In this document: in pieces, positions 26,092 through 35,086 of the stretch
Position numbering within the stretch: the first letter of the stretch is position 1
How the letters are laid out: every line of letters begins with the position of its first letter
Origin: an uncultured Eubacteriales bacterium
Lineage (GTDB): Bacteria; Bacillota; Clostridia; Oscillospirales; CAG-272
DNA: 64,000 nt
Assembly: GCA_934503195.1 (NCBI GenBank)
Contig: CAKSVM010000003.1
Coordinates: 11,598-75,597, forward strand
Direction of reading: 5' to 3'
Made by a program: the position numbers and the translations under genes
The notes under the pieces: generated by a model
Database searches by the model: none
Told to the model about the DNA's origin: nothing
The model's input: the letters and a program-made list of their open reading frames with translations, nothing else

Positions 26092-26125
26092 ATTTTTACA
26101 AAATTTACAATTCTGGAGGAAAACC

Positions 26126-27604
26126 ATGAAGAAAAAACTCGCGTTTATCGCGGCTCTGCTGGCCGCGGCACAACTTTTCGCGTGCGGAAGCGAAGGGACG
26201 GCCGAAAATACGTCCGACCCCGTCTCAACGACGACCACGGAGGCGGGCGGTGAAACACGTCTTTCGACTCTGCCCGAAAATCTGAATTTCGACAAGACCG
26301 AAGTCAAGATTCTCTACTGGCTCGGACAGGGCGAATGTGCTTATGAACAAACCGGAGATATTGTCGACGACGCGCTCTACAATCGGAACATAGCGGTCGA
26401 GGACCGCCTTGGCGTAAAAATTACGGATATTGAGCGCGCTTTCACTTGGGACACCCGCGCGGAGTACATCGACGTAATCCGGCAGAGCGTAATGGCCGGA
26501 GACGACTCTTTCGATATCGTCAGCGGCCACTACTATGTGATGCCTATGCTGATTCCCGACGGCGTTCTGCTTCCGCTCAACGAGACGAAATACATCAACT
26601 TCGAAAACCCATGGTGGGTTCATGGACTTGTCGAAGAGACCGCGATCGGCGGAAAAGTCTATCTGGCGTCGGGCGAAATTTCGATTTCCAACATCAAAGA
26701 GCTGAGCTGTTTCTTCTACAACAAGCGACTTGTTGAGGAATACTCGATCGAAGATCCCTACAAGCTCGTCGATTCCGGCGAATGGACGCTTGACAAGCTG
26801 ATAAAGCTAACCTCTGACATCTATTCCGACCTCGACAACGACGGAAAAAAGTCGATCAACGACCTCTACGGATGCTATTTCTACAACGATAACGCAATCT
26901 ACCCGATGCTGACCGGAGCCGGGATCCAGCTGACAACGCTCAACAAGGACGGCTATCCCGAGCTGACCTTCGGAACCGAAAAGATGATTGAAGTGATGGA
27001 CAAGCTCTCGGATTTCATACAAAACGCTGAAGGCTCACTTCTCCCCGGCTATGTTTCCGGATTTGGTACAGGCGGCGCAGGCGGAATCGACATTAAAAAC
27101 GCCTTCGCGAACGGACTCGGAGTGTTCACAACCGGACTTGTTCGCGACGCGGCAAACATTTATAACGCTATGAAAGACGATTTCGGTGTCCTCCCAACCC
27201 CGAAATACGACGAAAATCAGGAGAAATACCTGACACTCCTCAACGAAAACTGCACACCGTTCGGAATCACCGCCACAGCGAAGAATCTCGACGCGGTTTC
27301 GGCGGCTATGGAAGCTCTCTGCGAGGAAAATCACTACACAGTGTCGCCCGTGTACTTTGAAACCGCGCTGAAGGTCAAGTATTCACGCGACGACGAATCC
27401 GCAAAGATGTTTGACCTTATCCGCGAGTCGGCGACCTACGATTTTGGGCGTCTTTACGGCGGCGCGGCCGGAGTTTCGCTCAGCATCGATATAAAAGGCG
27501 CGGTAAAAAATGATACAAGCTGGGCTTCGACTTACGCGTCGAAGAAAGACGCCGCCAAAGCCGCGATCGACAGCTTCATCGAAAGTGTGAAAAGCCTCGG
27601 TTAA
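26126..27604 (+). CDS. Extracellular solute-binding lipoprotein, paralogue 4
   Basis: A 492-residue lipoprotein, lipobox LFAC (Cys20). Paralogue segments: TGDIVDDALYNRNIAVEDRLG, FENPWWVHGL, the acidic loop DLDNDGKKSIND near residue 235, FGVLPTPKYDENQEKY and YSRDDESAKMFDLI. The last two are closest to paralogue 5, its convergent neighbour, pointing to a recent duplication (inference by eye). Divergent from AraC 4. No transport permease nearby. Confidence 0.85.
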   Translation: MKKKLAFIAALLAAAQLFACGSEGTAENTSDPVSTTTTEAGGETRLSTLPENLNFDKTEVKILYWLGQGECAYEQTGDIVDDALYNRNIAVEDRLGVKITDIERAFTWDTRAEYIDVIRQSVMAGDDSFDIVSGHYYVMPMLIPDGVLLPLNETKYINFENPWWVHGLVEETAIGGKVYLASGEISISNIKELSCFFYNKRLVEEYSIEDPYKLVDSGEWTLDKLIKLTSDIYSDLDNDGKKSINDLYGCYFYNDNAIYPMLTGAGIQLTTLNKDGYPELTFGTEKMIEVMDKLSDFIQNAEGSLLPGYVSGFGTGGAGGIDIKNAFANGLGVFTTGLVRDAANIYNAMKDDFGVLPTPKYDENQEKYLTLLNENCTPFGITATAKNLDAVSAAMEALCEENHYTVSPVYFETALKVKYSRDDESAKMFDLIRESATYDFGRLYGGAAGVSLSIDIKGAVKNDTSWASTYASKKDAAKAAIDSFIESVKSLG

Positions 27605-27629
27605 TCACATATCCGGATTCAAAACCGAT

Positions 27630-27658
27630 AAAAAATCCGCCTTGCGGCGGATTTTTTT
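27630..27658. terminator. Bidirectional terminator
   Basis: AAAAAATCCGCC, TTGC loop region, GGCGGATTTTTTT; between binding proteins 4 and 5. Confidence 0.9.
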
Positions 27659-27667
27659 GTTGTGTTT

Positions 27668-29125
27668 TCAGTCCAGTTCCTTGAGCTTTTCAAGCGTAGT
27701 ATCAAGCTTCGTCTGCGAAGTCGGCTCCCACGAGGCCATGAACGAAGCCCAGTTCGAGTCGAGCGTCGCGACTTTTCCCTTGAACGTGTTCTGCGGGTCG
27801 CCGATCGCCATCGTGAACGAGGTCGCGAAGCTGAACGTGACCGACGATTTGATCAGATCGAACATCTGCGAAGTCTCGTCGTCGCGCGAATACTTGACCT
27901 TCAGCGCGGTCTCGAAGTAGGCCGGCGAAACGGTTCGGTAACTTTCGGACGCGAAGCATTCGAGAACGGCCGCCGACATCTGCGCGTCGTTCGCCGTCTT
28001 CGGGATGCAGAAGCTCGAATAGGTCGCGCGCGCCGTCGTGCGATACTCTTCCTGCGCATCGTCGTACTTCGGGAAGGGGATCACACCGTAATCAAACGCG
28101 CTGATATCGCGGTAGGTCGTGGTGTCCTTGAATTCTCCGGTGCAGAAAAGCACGCGGCCCTCCTTGAACGCGGTGTCGAAGGCCTCTTCATCCTTCTTTC
28201 CGGTGATAAACGAATTGTTGTCCTTGAAGAGCGACACGAGTTTCTGCTCCGCGTCGACGACTTTTTCGGAACTGAATATATATTTTGACGGATATCCGTC
28301 CGCGTCGCGCTGTAAAATCGGCAGATTGAACGAATCGAGGAAGCCGTAGAGCTGGTTGAAGCTTCCGGTCGCGAATCCGAACTGATCCTTCGCGGACTTC
28401 AGACCGTCGCCGTCGAGATCAGAATAGACGTCCTTAGTAAGTTCGACGACCTTATCAATCGTCCATTTTCCGCTGTAATCGGCGCAAAGTTTCTTGTTGT
28501 AGAACACGCACATCATGCCATTGATCAGTCCGAGCGACGCGTCGCCCGACGCGAACCAGAGCTTCCCGTCGACCGCAAGTTCGTCGAGCAGGCCGTTCGA
28601 CCACCATGGCTTCTCAAAATCAAGGTAATCGAGCGTGCTGAGGTTGGTCAGAAGTCCGTCGAGCGTCAGCGTCGCGAGCTGATTCGACAGCACCGCGCAG
28701 AGATCGTACGCGCCGTCAGACGCCATGACGCTCTGCTTGATCGCGCCGTTGAAGGTGTCGCGGTCGCCCCACTCGCCGGGCATCGTGATGTAATTCAGCT
28801 TGACGCCGATTCGCTCTTCGATTTTAGAATTTCGTTTCACGAGCGCGTCGTCGACAATGTCTCCGGTCTGCTCATCGACGAAGAATTCGGTCGGAGCGAC
28901 CTTTTCGCGGACGAGAATGTTAAAAGTTTTGCCGCCGAAATTTGTGTCGGCCGGGATCGAATCGAGCAAAAATCCGTTGGCGTCGTGCGTGTTGTCGATC
29001 GGCTCGGCGGTCGTTTCGCCCGAAGGCGTCGTTGTCGTTGAGCCGCCCTGACTCGGCGAATCGCCGCAGGCGGCCAGCGAAGCGAGCATTGAGACGAGGA
29101 TGAGGGTTGAAATGAGTCTTTTCAT
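27668..29125 (-). CDS. Extracellular solute-binding lipoprotein, paralogue 5
   Basis: A 485-residue lipoprotein, lipobox LAAC (Cys20), Gly/Ser/Thr linker. Shares TGDIVDDALVKRNSKIEERIG, FEKPWWSNGL, the acidic loop DLDGDGLKSAKD near residue 235, YGVIPFPKYDDAQEEY and YSRDDETSQMFDLI with the other copies, most strongly with copy 4. The ATG at 29125 has AAGGA 6 nt upstream; a start seven codons earlier is less well supported. It lies downstream of an alpha/alpha-toroid hydrolase gene on the same strand but has its own strong promoter. Confidence 0.85.
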   Translation of the reverse strand: MKRLISTLILVSMLASLAACGDSPSQGGSTTTTPSGETTAEPIDNTHDANGFLLDSIPADTNFGGKTFNILVREKVAPTEFFVDEQTGDIVDDALVKRNSKIEERIGVKLNYITMPGEWGDRDTFNGAIKQSVMASDGAYDLCAVLSNQLATLTLDGLLTNLSTLDYLDFEKPWWSNGLLDELAVDGKLWFASGDASLGLINGMMCVFYNKKLCADYSGKWTIDKVVELTKDVYSDLDGDGLKSAKDQFGFATGSFNQLYGFLDSFNLPILQRDADGYPSKYIFSSEKVVDAEQKLVSLFKDNNSFITGKKDEEAFDTAFKEGRVLFCTGEFKDTTTYRDISAFDYGVIPFPKYDDAQEEYRTTARATYSSFCIPKTANDAQMSAAVLECFASESYRTVSPAYFETALKVKYSRDDETSQMFDLIKSSVTFSFATSFTMAIGDPQNTFKGKVATLDSNWASFMASWEPTSQTKLDTTLEKLKELD

Positions 29126-29184
29126 GATTTTTCCTTCTATAATCAAAGCATTTTCGCGGAGCGAATGTCAGTAATGCTGTATCA

Positions 29185-29213
29185 ATTATAGCATAAAAAT
29201 CAAGATATGTCAA
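29185..29213 (-). promoter_or_regulatory. Sigma-A promoter of solute-binding protein 5
   Basis: On the minus strand TTGACA (29208-29213), 17-bp spacer, TATAAT (29185-29190). Confidence 0.85.
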
Positions 29214-29285
29214 TAGCTTTTTGAGAAATCAAGCAATTTTTGAGTGGGTGATTGCATAAATCGAGCAATACATTTGTAAAAACTG

Positions 29286-30491
29286 TTACGAAAGCTTCAG
29301 CCTTTTTGCCGCATAGATGTAGAACAGCATACAGCTCGAATACCATTCGGACGACGGCGACGGCGCGCCCGAAATCGGGTCAAGCTCCTGACCGAACTTC
29401 ATCTCGTCGAAGCATTTTGTCCAAGCTTCGACCCACATTTTGCAGATGTAATCGAAGTCTTCTGAATAACCAAAATCATCCATCCAGCGCGTGCAGCGAA
29501 GGTCAATAAGTCCCTCGGTGAAGTAGCCCCAGCAGTTTCTTTCAGCGTGTCCAGCCGTAGAGGGATCGCAGACCGCCATCGACGGGAATGGATACTTTGT
29601 CCAGAATTCATCCGGATTTTTAAGATGCTTATTGTAGATTTTGTTGATCATATCGGCATCCTCAGCCGGATCAAGCACCTTTTCGAGGAAGAGATGCAGG
29701 ATTGTCGACGAAAGGAATTTGCGCTTGTTCCCCGCTCTGTCGACGTCGTAAAAGAACGCGTCATCGGGGTCATAACAATACCGAAACAGTCTTTCCTTCA
29801 CGTCTTTGGCACGCGCGAGATACTTGGATTCCGTGTTAAAAAGTCCAAGTTTATTCGCCATTTTCGCAATCGCGATTTCGGTCACGTAGAGATTGCAGTT
29901 CATGTCGACCGCGAGAATCGGCGTGATCCCGTCGTCGTCGGGCAGAACCGCCGCGTCGTCGCACTTGTTTCCGGGATGCGCCATGCCCGAGAGCCGCCCG
30001 CTGTTGTCGTGTCCGGTGTCAAAGCCGACGAACATTTCGACGAGTCCGCGCCCGGTGGTCATCCGGTTCGCGCGGAGCCAGCCTTCCCACTTCACCGACG
30101 CGTCGAACGCTTTGTGAAGCAATTTTTCATCTTTCGCCATTTCCGCGACTTCAAAGCAGAGCGCAGCGAACGATACGCATTCCTGAATCTGCGAGTAACC
30201 GACCGGATTTTTACAGTTCTTCGCCTTGGCCGTGTCGAGGACAAAGCAAGGAAGCTGTCCTTCCGGAGTCTGCTTGTCGATGAAAAGTTCGATCGTATTT
30301 ATCGCGATGCTGAGATATTCAGGGTACATTTTAGCGTAAAATACCGAATCGTAGACGTGTTCAAGCCAGATTCCCGGATAAGTGGTCGAGATGAGAAAGA
30401 GCGGCTTATCCATTCCTTCGAAGCAGGCGATGTGCTGCGTTCTGATCCGCTCCTCCGCCGCCGCGGCGAGTTCCTTTATCGTATGTTCCAT
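29286..30491 (-). CDS. Alpha/alpha-toroid glycoside hydrolase-like protein (GH63/GH37-like)
   Basis: A 401-residue cytoplasmic protein whose helical repeats fit an (alpha/alpha)6 barrel, as in MGH1-like, GH63 and trehalase enzymes. Suggestive segments are EHVYDSVFYAKMYPEY near residue 44, FVGFDTGHDNSGR near 160 (compare the D-NSPR motif of GH63), and LAVDMNCNLYVTE near 215. The C-terminal AERNCWGYFTEGL and SSEWYSS segments also fit. Substrate cannot be read from the sequence. It has its own promoter and lies in the carbohydrate region, with GCAAC-N4-GTTGC palindromes just upstream of that promoter. Confidence 0.7.
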   Translation of the reverse strand: MEHTIKELAAAAEERIRTQHIACFEGMDKPLFLISTTYPGIWLEHVYDSVFYAKMYPEYLSIAINTIELFIDKQTPEGQLPCFVLDTAKAKNCKNPVGYSQIQECVSFAALCFEVAEMAKDEKLLHKAFDASVKWEGWLRANRMTTGRGLVEMFVGFDTGHDNSGRLSGMAHPGNKCDDAAVLPDDDGITPILAVDMNCNLYVTEIAIAKMANKLGLFNTESKYLARAKDVKERLFRYCYDPDDAFFYDVDRAGNKRKFLSSTILHLFLEKVLDPAEDADMINKIYNKHLKNPDEFWTKYPFPSMAVCDPSTAGHAERNCWGYFTEGLIDLRCTRWMDDFGYSEDFDYICKMWVEAWTKCFDEMKFGQELDPISGAPSPSSEWYSSCMLFYIYAAKRLKLS

Positions 30492-30576
30492 TAGTGTAAT
30501 TTCCTTTCACTTTTACGCTTGTTTTAATACTTCGATCATTATTATCATGCGCGCGTCAAGCGTTTCTTTACAATAT

Positions 30577-30605
30577 ATTATAGCATATCCATGCGCAAAT
30601 TGCAA
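30577..30605 (-). promoter_or_regulatory. Promoter of alpha/alpha-toroid hydrolase
   Basis: On the minus strand TTGCAA (30600-30605), 17-bp spacer, TATAAT (30577-30582), about 86 bp before the ATG. Confidence 0.75.
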
Positions 30606-30641
30606 TAGATTTCGCAAAAATTATTTTGCAACATATATTTT

Positions 30642-30685
30642 GCAACTTGCGTTGTATTATTTCTTCATTTTGCAACGTACGTTGC
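30642..30685. promoter_or_regulatory. Two GCAAC-N4-GTTGC palindromes between divergent promoters
   Basis: Dyads at 30642-30655 (right arm GTTGT) and 30672-30685 (a perfect 14-bp palindrome), 30 bp apart, plus a half-site at 30628-30632. They lie between the hydrolase -35 box (30600-30605) and the yfhO-like -35 box (30729-30734), so one regulator could act on both. Confidence 0.6.
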
Positions 30686-30728
30686 GAATTGAAGATAAAC
30701 ATTTTGTCGATTTTTTTGGCAAAACCTC

Positions 30729-30757
30729 TTGAAATTATCCGAAATTTGTGCTATAAT
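30729..30757 (+). promoter_or_regulatory. Sigma-A promoter of yfhO-like gene
   Basis: TTGAAA (30729-30734), 17-bp spacer, TATAAT (30752-30757). Confidence 0.85.
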
Positions 30758-30786
30758 AGATGTATAATATCCTCGGAGGATTTCAC

Positions 30787-33378
30787 ATGAATTCAGCAAA
30801 AATGCCGCAAAAACGGCTGAAAGCTTTGCAAAACAGCCCATTTTTCTTCCCGGCGTCATCATTTCTTATAACTTTTTGCGCGCTGACAATAGTTTTTGCG
30901 CTGATCGGAATCACGCCGTTCGGCGACCGATCGTTTCTTGTGAGCGATATGTACTCGCAGTACTCAGCCTTTCTGAGCCATTTCAGGCGGACATTTTCTG
31001 AAGGTGGGAGCCTGATCTGGAGCAGTGAAATGTCGCTCGGCGGCGGCACTTTTGGCCTGTGGTCTTATTATTTGTTCAGTCCGTTGAATTTTCTGACGCT
31101 TCTCTTCCCAAAAGAAAGCATATCGACGGCAATCAGTCTGATAATCGCCTTAAAGCTCGCCTTCTCGGCAGCGACCGCGTCGATATTTTTCAGAAAAAGA
31201 ACGCTCGCCCCGACTTTGACAATCGCGTTTTCGGCGTCATGGGCGATGAGCGGATACGCGACAATTTTCTCATTTAACATTATGTGGCTCGACGGGATGA
31301 TTTTCCTTCCGCTGATACTCCACGGAATCGAAAAAATCGTCGAAAAAAAGCGCGATTTTCTATATATTTTCGCGCTGGCTGCCGCGATAATCACGAATTA
31401 TTACATCGGCTTCATGATATCCGTTTTCTGCTGTCTCTGGTTCGCGGTTCTACTTTTGGAAAGCGAGTCAACGGCGTCTGAAAATGTCCGAAAAATATGT
31501 CATTTTGTAATGTCTTCGCTCCTCGCGGGCGGCATTTCGGGAGTCGTAATCGTGCCTGTTGCGTTCTCGTTACGAGGTGGAAAAGCTCAGCCGCCAAAAT
31601 TGACCGATTATCTTCCGGTTATCTTCCTGATCCTCACCGCTGTGATCGCGATCGCGTCATTTTATTGTGTCTTTTTATATAAAAATTCAAGCAAGATTTT
31701 CCGAGGAATTCTCGCAGCCGTCGGTGCCATTTCACTCGGAGCAAATATCGTTCTGCTTGCCGTTCTTGGCGCAAAGTTTGATTCCACGCTGATTTCAATG
31801 CTCTTTATCAGCTCCGAACACGGCAGTGACCTTCCCGGCGGGCCGCCGATGATCTACTGCGGCGTTGGCGCGACAATTCTCGCAATTGCTTCTTTTTATA
31901 AAAACAGCTTGCCGATAAAGAGAAAATTTTCACTCGGCATCCTGCTCTTTTCGCTTATAATTTCAACGATTGTTCCGTCACTGAACCTGATATGGCACGC
32001 TTTCAACGCGCCTACTTGGTTTCTCTATCGCTACTCGTTTCTGATAATTTTCATCATTCTCACACTTGCCGCAGAATCCAGAAATCCGCATGACAGCTGG
32101 ATTTTTGCCGGGTTCACAATGTCAGCTCTGGCCGCGTTCTCGCTTGGAGACAAAAACCGCTTCACGCTTTTGTTTGTCATAGTAAATGTCGTGTTGATCG
32201 CCCTTTACACGCTGATAATCCGCTCAAAAATATATGTCATTTTATCACTATGTATTTTTCTAGAAAGCACGTGTTCTACTTATGTAACCATACACCGTGT
32301 GACGAACATCTGGACGTCCGATTCGTACTCATCCAAGCTGAAAAGCTTCATTGCCGAGACTTCCGATGTTGTAGTATCGATAAAGAAATCAGACCCGGAT
32401 TTCTATAGAATCGAAAATCAGAATCCCCGCACGCTGAACGACGCGATACTCATCGGATACAACGGAATTTCGCATTACTCGTCGGCATTTTCGACAAAAA
32501 CGATCAATTATCTAATCTCACTTGGATTTTCCGGTTCAAATGCGTCGGCAAATTACAACGGTGGGACCTCAACCGCGGCCGATTCGCTTCTTGGAATAAA
32601 ATATATTCTCAAAAATTCGGACAAAAATTCCAGTGTCGAAATTTATAAAAATGAAACCGCGCTCGGTGTGGCTGTATTCGCGCTTGGCGATCTGCCATAC
32701 GACCTCAGCGGCGACCCATTTGAGCAGCTCGAAGCAACCTATTCTGCCCTGTGCGGGCGCGATATGGGGATATTTGACGAAATCTCTACATCAATCGAAT
32801 CTGATGATTATCACCAGCGTATCACGTTCGAACTCAATGCCGATGAGACATTATGTATGTGGGTCGAAATTCCTGTATTTCAATCTGCGAACTATTCACT
32901 GAACGGCAGTGAGCCAAAGCCATTTCTCGACATGACAACGCACAAACTTATGAAGATTAGTTGTCGCAAGGGTACAAATATTATTGATATCGCATCGGAA
33001 TATAAGCTAAATATAACAGATATCAGGATATGTCGCGAGAATATTTCAAAGCTCGAAGAAGCGAAAAGTCTGCTAAAGAGTGCGGAAATTTCGATCGAAG
33101 GTTCAAAAATCCGGATTCGGAATCCCAAAAAAATTGACGGAACGCTGTTTATTTCGATTCCATTTGACGGCGCGTTCAAGATAGTTGCCGACGGTAACGA
33201 TGTCATCGCGCGCGAGGTTTTCGGTGGACTGATCGCGCTCGAAACAAACGGCGCGACAGAAATCGTAATGCAGTACAAACTTCCGGGCTTAAAGCTCGGA
33301 GCCGCGCTGACCGGTCTCAGTCTCGCCGTGATTCTAATATTATGGAGTGCCGAAAAGTATAAAAAAATACAAATTTAA
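30787..33378 (+). CDS. YfhO-family polytopic membrane protein
   Basis: An 863-residue membrane protein of the YfhO family (PF09586), linked in Bacillus to lipoteichoic acid glycosylation. Marks seen: FLVSDMYSQYSAFLSHFRR near residue 56 and the SLGGGTFGLWSYYLFSPLNFL segment that follows (family hallmark, near residues 80-100). About twelve hydrophobic helices follow to residue ~505, then a large extracytoplasmic beta-rich domain, and a last helix near 835-855 before KKYKK-like basic residues. The ATG at 30787 has GGAGG 7 nt upstream. The coding DNA uses more AT-rich codons than the binding proteins. It probably acts in cell-surface glycan transfer. Confidence 0.88.
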   Translation: MNSAKMPQKRLKALQNSPFFFPASSFLITFCALTIVFALIGITPFGDRSFLVSDMYSQYSAFLSHFRRTFSEGGSLIWSSEMSLGGGTFGLWSYYLFSPLNFLTLLFPKESISTAISLIIALKLAFSAATASIFFRKRTLAPTLTIAFSASWAMSGYATIFSFNIMWLDGMIFLPLILHGIEKIVEKKRDFLYIFALAAAIITNYYIGFMISVFCCLWFAVLLLESESTASENVRKICHFVMSSLLAGGISGVVIVPVAFSLRGGKAQPPKLTDYLPVIFLILTAVIAIASFYCVFLYKNSSKIFRGILAAVGAISLGANIVLLAVLGAKFDSTLISMLFISSEHGSDLPGGPPMIYCGVGATILAIASFYKNSLPIKRKFSLGILLFSLIISTIVPSLNLIWHAFNAPTWFLYRYSFLIIFIILTLAAESRNPHDSWIFAGFTMSALAAFSLGDKNRFTLLFVIVNVVLIALYTLIIRSKIYVILSLCIFLESTCSTYVTIHRVTNIWTSDSYSSKLKSFIAETSDVVVSIKKSDPDFYRIENQNPRTLNDAILIGYNGISHYSSAFSTKTINYLISLGFSGSNASANYNGGTSTAADSLLGIKYILKNSDKNSSVEIYKNETALGVAVFALGDLPYDLSGDPFEQLEATYSALCGRDMGIFDEISTSIESDDYHQRITFELNADETLCMWVEIPVFQSANYSLNGSEPKPFLDMTTHKLMKISCRKGTNIIDIASEYKLNITDIRICRENISKLEEAKSLLKSAEISIEGSKIRIRNPKKIDGTLFISIPFDGAFKIVADGNDVIAREVFGGLIALETNGATEIVMQYKLPGLKLGAALTGLSLAVILILWSAEKYKKIQI

Positions 33379-33413
33379 CGTCATATCTTTCGGAGTAAAT
33401 TGTGTCAAAAGTA

Positions 33414-33442
33414 TTGCATTTTTCGAGATAATGTGCTATAAT
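33414..33442 (+). promoter_or_regulatory. Promoter of AraC regulator 5
   Basis: TTGCAT (33414-33419), 17-bp spacer, TATAAT (33437-33442). Confidence 0.75.
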
Positions 33443-33460
33443 ATATGCGGAGGTGTTGTT

Positions 33461-34237
33461 ATGAGCGATTTTATTTTGGATGAGCCTTTTTGTATAAAAC
33501 GGTTCATTTATTCCGTAAACGGCAGTGTGAAAGCTGGCACGCAGAGCGACATTCCGGCGCGCGATTATGACTCATTTGTCCTGATTCGCAAGGGAACTTG
33601 CAGTTACGAATTTGAACACAAAAAGTTCAAAGCCTGCCCGGGCGACATAGTGTTTCTGGCAAAGAAATTGCCGTACAAAATTCTCGTCGGCGAGGAGAAA
33701 TATGAGTTCATCTATTGCGACTTTGAATTCTTCGAAGACGGTAGAACAATGCCAAAAAGCGATGTTTTCACCCCGAAAATCCCAGTAGACAGCCTGTTTG
33801 AAGATATGTTTATCAACTTCCGCAAATGTATTTTTTACACTTCACTAATTAAGCTCTACGAGATCCTGCAAATCATCGTTGATTCGCAGGAAAAACCAGT
33901 CACCACATCAAAAAGTCGTGAAAATGTTACAAAAGCGTTGGAGTATATCAACGAAAATATCAACAATCCAACATTGAGTGTGGCGATGCTCTGTGCCAAC
34001 ACGGACATGAGCGAAACTTATTTCAGGCGGCAGTTCAAGGAACTTGTCGGCATAACACCGCTCGAATACATCACAAAAAAGCGGATCGAACTCGCAAAAT
34101 ACTACCTGAACTCCCCTTTTCTCACGATCGAAGAGTGTGCAACGCTGTGCGGCTTCTCTACGGCGCAGTATTTCTCGCGGGTTTTCTATATGGAGACCGG
34201 GAAAAAGCCATTGCAGTACAGACGTCTCGAAGATTAG
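33461..34237 (+). CDS. AraC-family transcriptional regulator 5
   Basis: A 258-residue AraC protein with N-terminal cupin (FVLIRKGTCSYEFEH near residue 42; CPGDIVFLAKKLPYKI) and a C-terminal helix-turn-helix pair (about 158-255; VAMLCANTDMSETYFRRQF, GFSTAQYFSRVFYMETGKKP). A GGAGG site lies 7 nt before the ATG at 33461; the longer frame from 33347 would cross the promoter. Its stop overlaps the convergent Gx-transporter stop by 4 bp. No binding protein is adjacent, so its target may be the upstream yfhO-like gene or a distant one. Confidence 0.9.
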   Translation: MSDFILDEPFCIKRFIYSVNGSVKAGTQSDIPARDYDSFVLIRKGTCSYEFEHKKFKACPGDIVFLAKKLPYKILVGEEKYEFIYCDFEFFEDGRTMPKSDVFTPKIPVDSLFEDMFINFRKCIFYTSLIKLYEILQIIVDSQEKPVTTSKSRENVTKALEYINENINNPTLSVAMLCANTDMSETYFRRQFKELVGITPLEYITKKRIELAKYYLNSPFLTIEECATLCGFSTAQYFSRVFYMETGKKPLQYRRLED

Positions 34238-34728
34238 TCACGATTCCGCAATCCTTGGTCAATAAATAGTGCGACAAGTCCGCAAAAAAGTCCGGTCACA
34301 GCACCAGAAATCACAAGAATCGGCAGATAGGCAAAAATTGCCATGCTTCTCATAACGACCGAGGCTGTTAAAATTTGTCCGATATTGTGAATGATTGCAG
34401 ATATTATGCTTGTAATCCACATTTTATCGCGTTTTATCACATTTTTGACGAGAATACTTACAATCAGACTCAATGTGGAACCTACGAGGCTGTAAATAAA
34501 TGTCAGCGGCGAACCGCAGAAAATTGTTCCAAGTGTGATTCGAACCACCGTGATCAGCGCGACTTCAATCGGCGCGAATGAATAAACTGCGCAGACGGTT
34601 ATGATGTTCGCGAGTCCAAGCTTTACGCCGGGTATTGGAACTAAGTTCGGAATCCTCGTCTCAACGACGAATAAAGAGAGTGAAATTGTCGCAAAAAGCG
34701 ACAATTTCACCATTTTTTTAGTTTTCAA
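34234..34728 (-). CDS. Gx transporter family protein (Hpre_diP_synt_I), EetB-like
   Basis: A 164-residue membrane protein of PF07456 with about five helices. The family signature IPGVKLGLANI is near residue 32, followed by FIYSLVGSTLSL and NIGQILTASVVMRS. Older annotation calls these heptaprenyl diphosphate synthase component I; in Listeria the relative EetB works in flavin-based extracellular electron transfer. It overlaps the NusG-II gene by 11 bp, the last of three genes with apbE, the same trio seen in Listeria-type loci. No ndh2 or quinone genes are nearby, so the electron-transfer role is inference. Confidence 0.85.
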   Translation of the reverse strand: MKTKKMVKLSLFATISLSLFVVETRIPNLVPIPGVKLGLANIITVCAVYSFAPIEVALITVVRITLGTIFCGSPLTFIYSLVGSTLSLIVSILVKNVIKRDKMWITSIISAIIHNIGQILTASVVMRSMAIFAYLPILVISGAVTGLFCGLVALFIDQGLRNRD

Positions 34729-35086
34729 CTGTCTTCTCCGTGAAACTTATTATCAATTTATGTGGCAGGCAAACAATTGGTATAAGCTCGCTCTTAAGCT
34801 CACCCATGCTTATGCAGATTTTGTCTGGGCAGTCAGATTCGATAATCGATATTTTGCTATCCTGAATTTTTATAGTGTTTTTGCCCAATTCATTTTCAAT
34901 AGTGAATATTCTGTCCGCCGATTTTTCGAGATCTATAAGTTCAACTAGTTTGCCGTCACTCGTAATTTTGACCATTTGCCCGGTCGGTGCCGACGATTTT
35001 ATCAAGATGATCGTTGTGCATATTGCACATAGCACAAGGATAGCGAGCAAGATCAAAAGAGCTTTCCGTTTCAGAAGCTTAGTCAC
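34718..35086 (-). CDS. NusG domain II-containing protein, EetA-like
   Basis: A 122-residue protein with one N-terminal membrane helix (LLILLAILVLCAICTTIILI, residues 10-29) and an extracytoplasmic NusG domain II. The domain hallmark is CPDKICISMGE with IVCLPHKLIIS, matching the typical CPD-C...CLP-K pattern. It sits between the apbE-like gene (8-bp overlap) and the Gx transporter gene (11-bp overlap). The order ApbE, NusG-II, Gx transporter is that of flavin-dependent redox loci, where this protein may be a flavinylation-related partner. Confidence 0.88.
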   Translation of the reverse strand: MTKLLKRKALLILLAILVLCAICTTIILIKSSAPTGQMVKITSDGKLVELIDLEKSADRIFTIENELGKNTIKIQDSKISIIESDCPDKICISMGELKSELIPIVCLPHKLIISFTEKTVEN

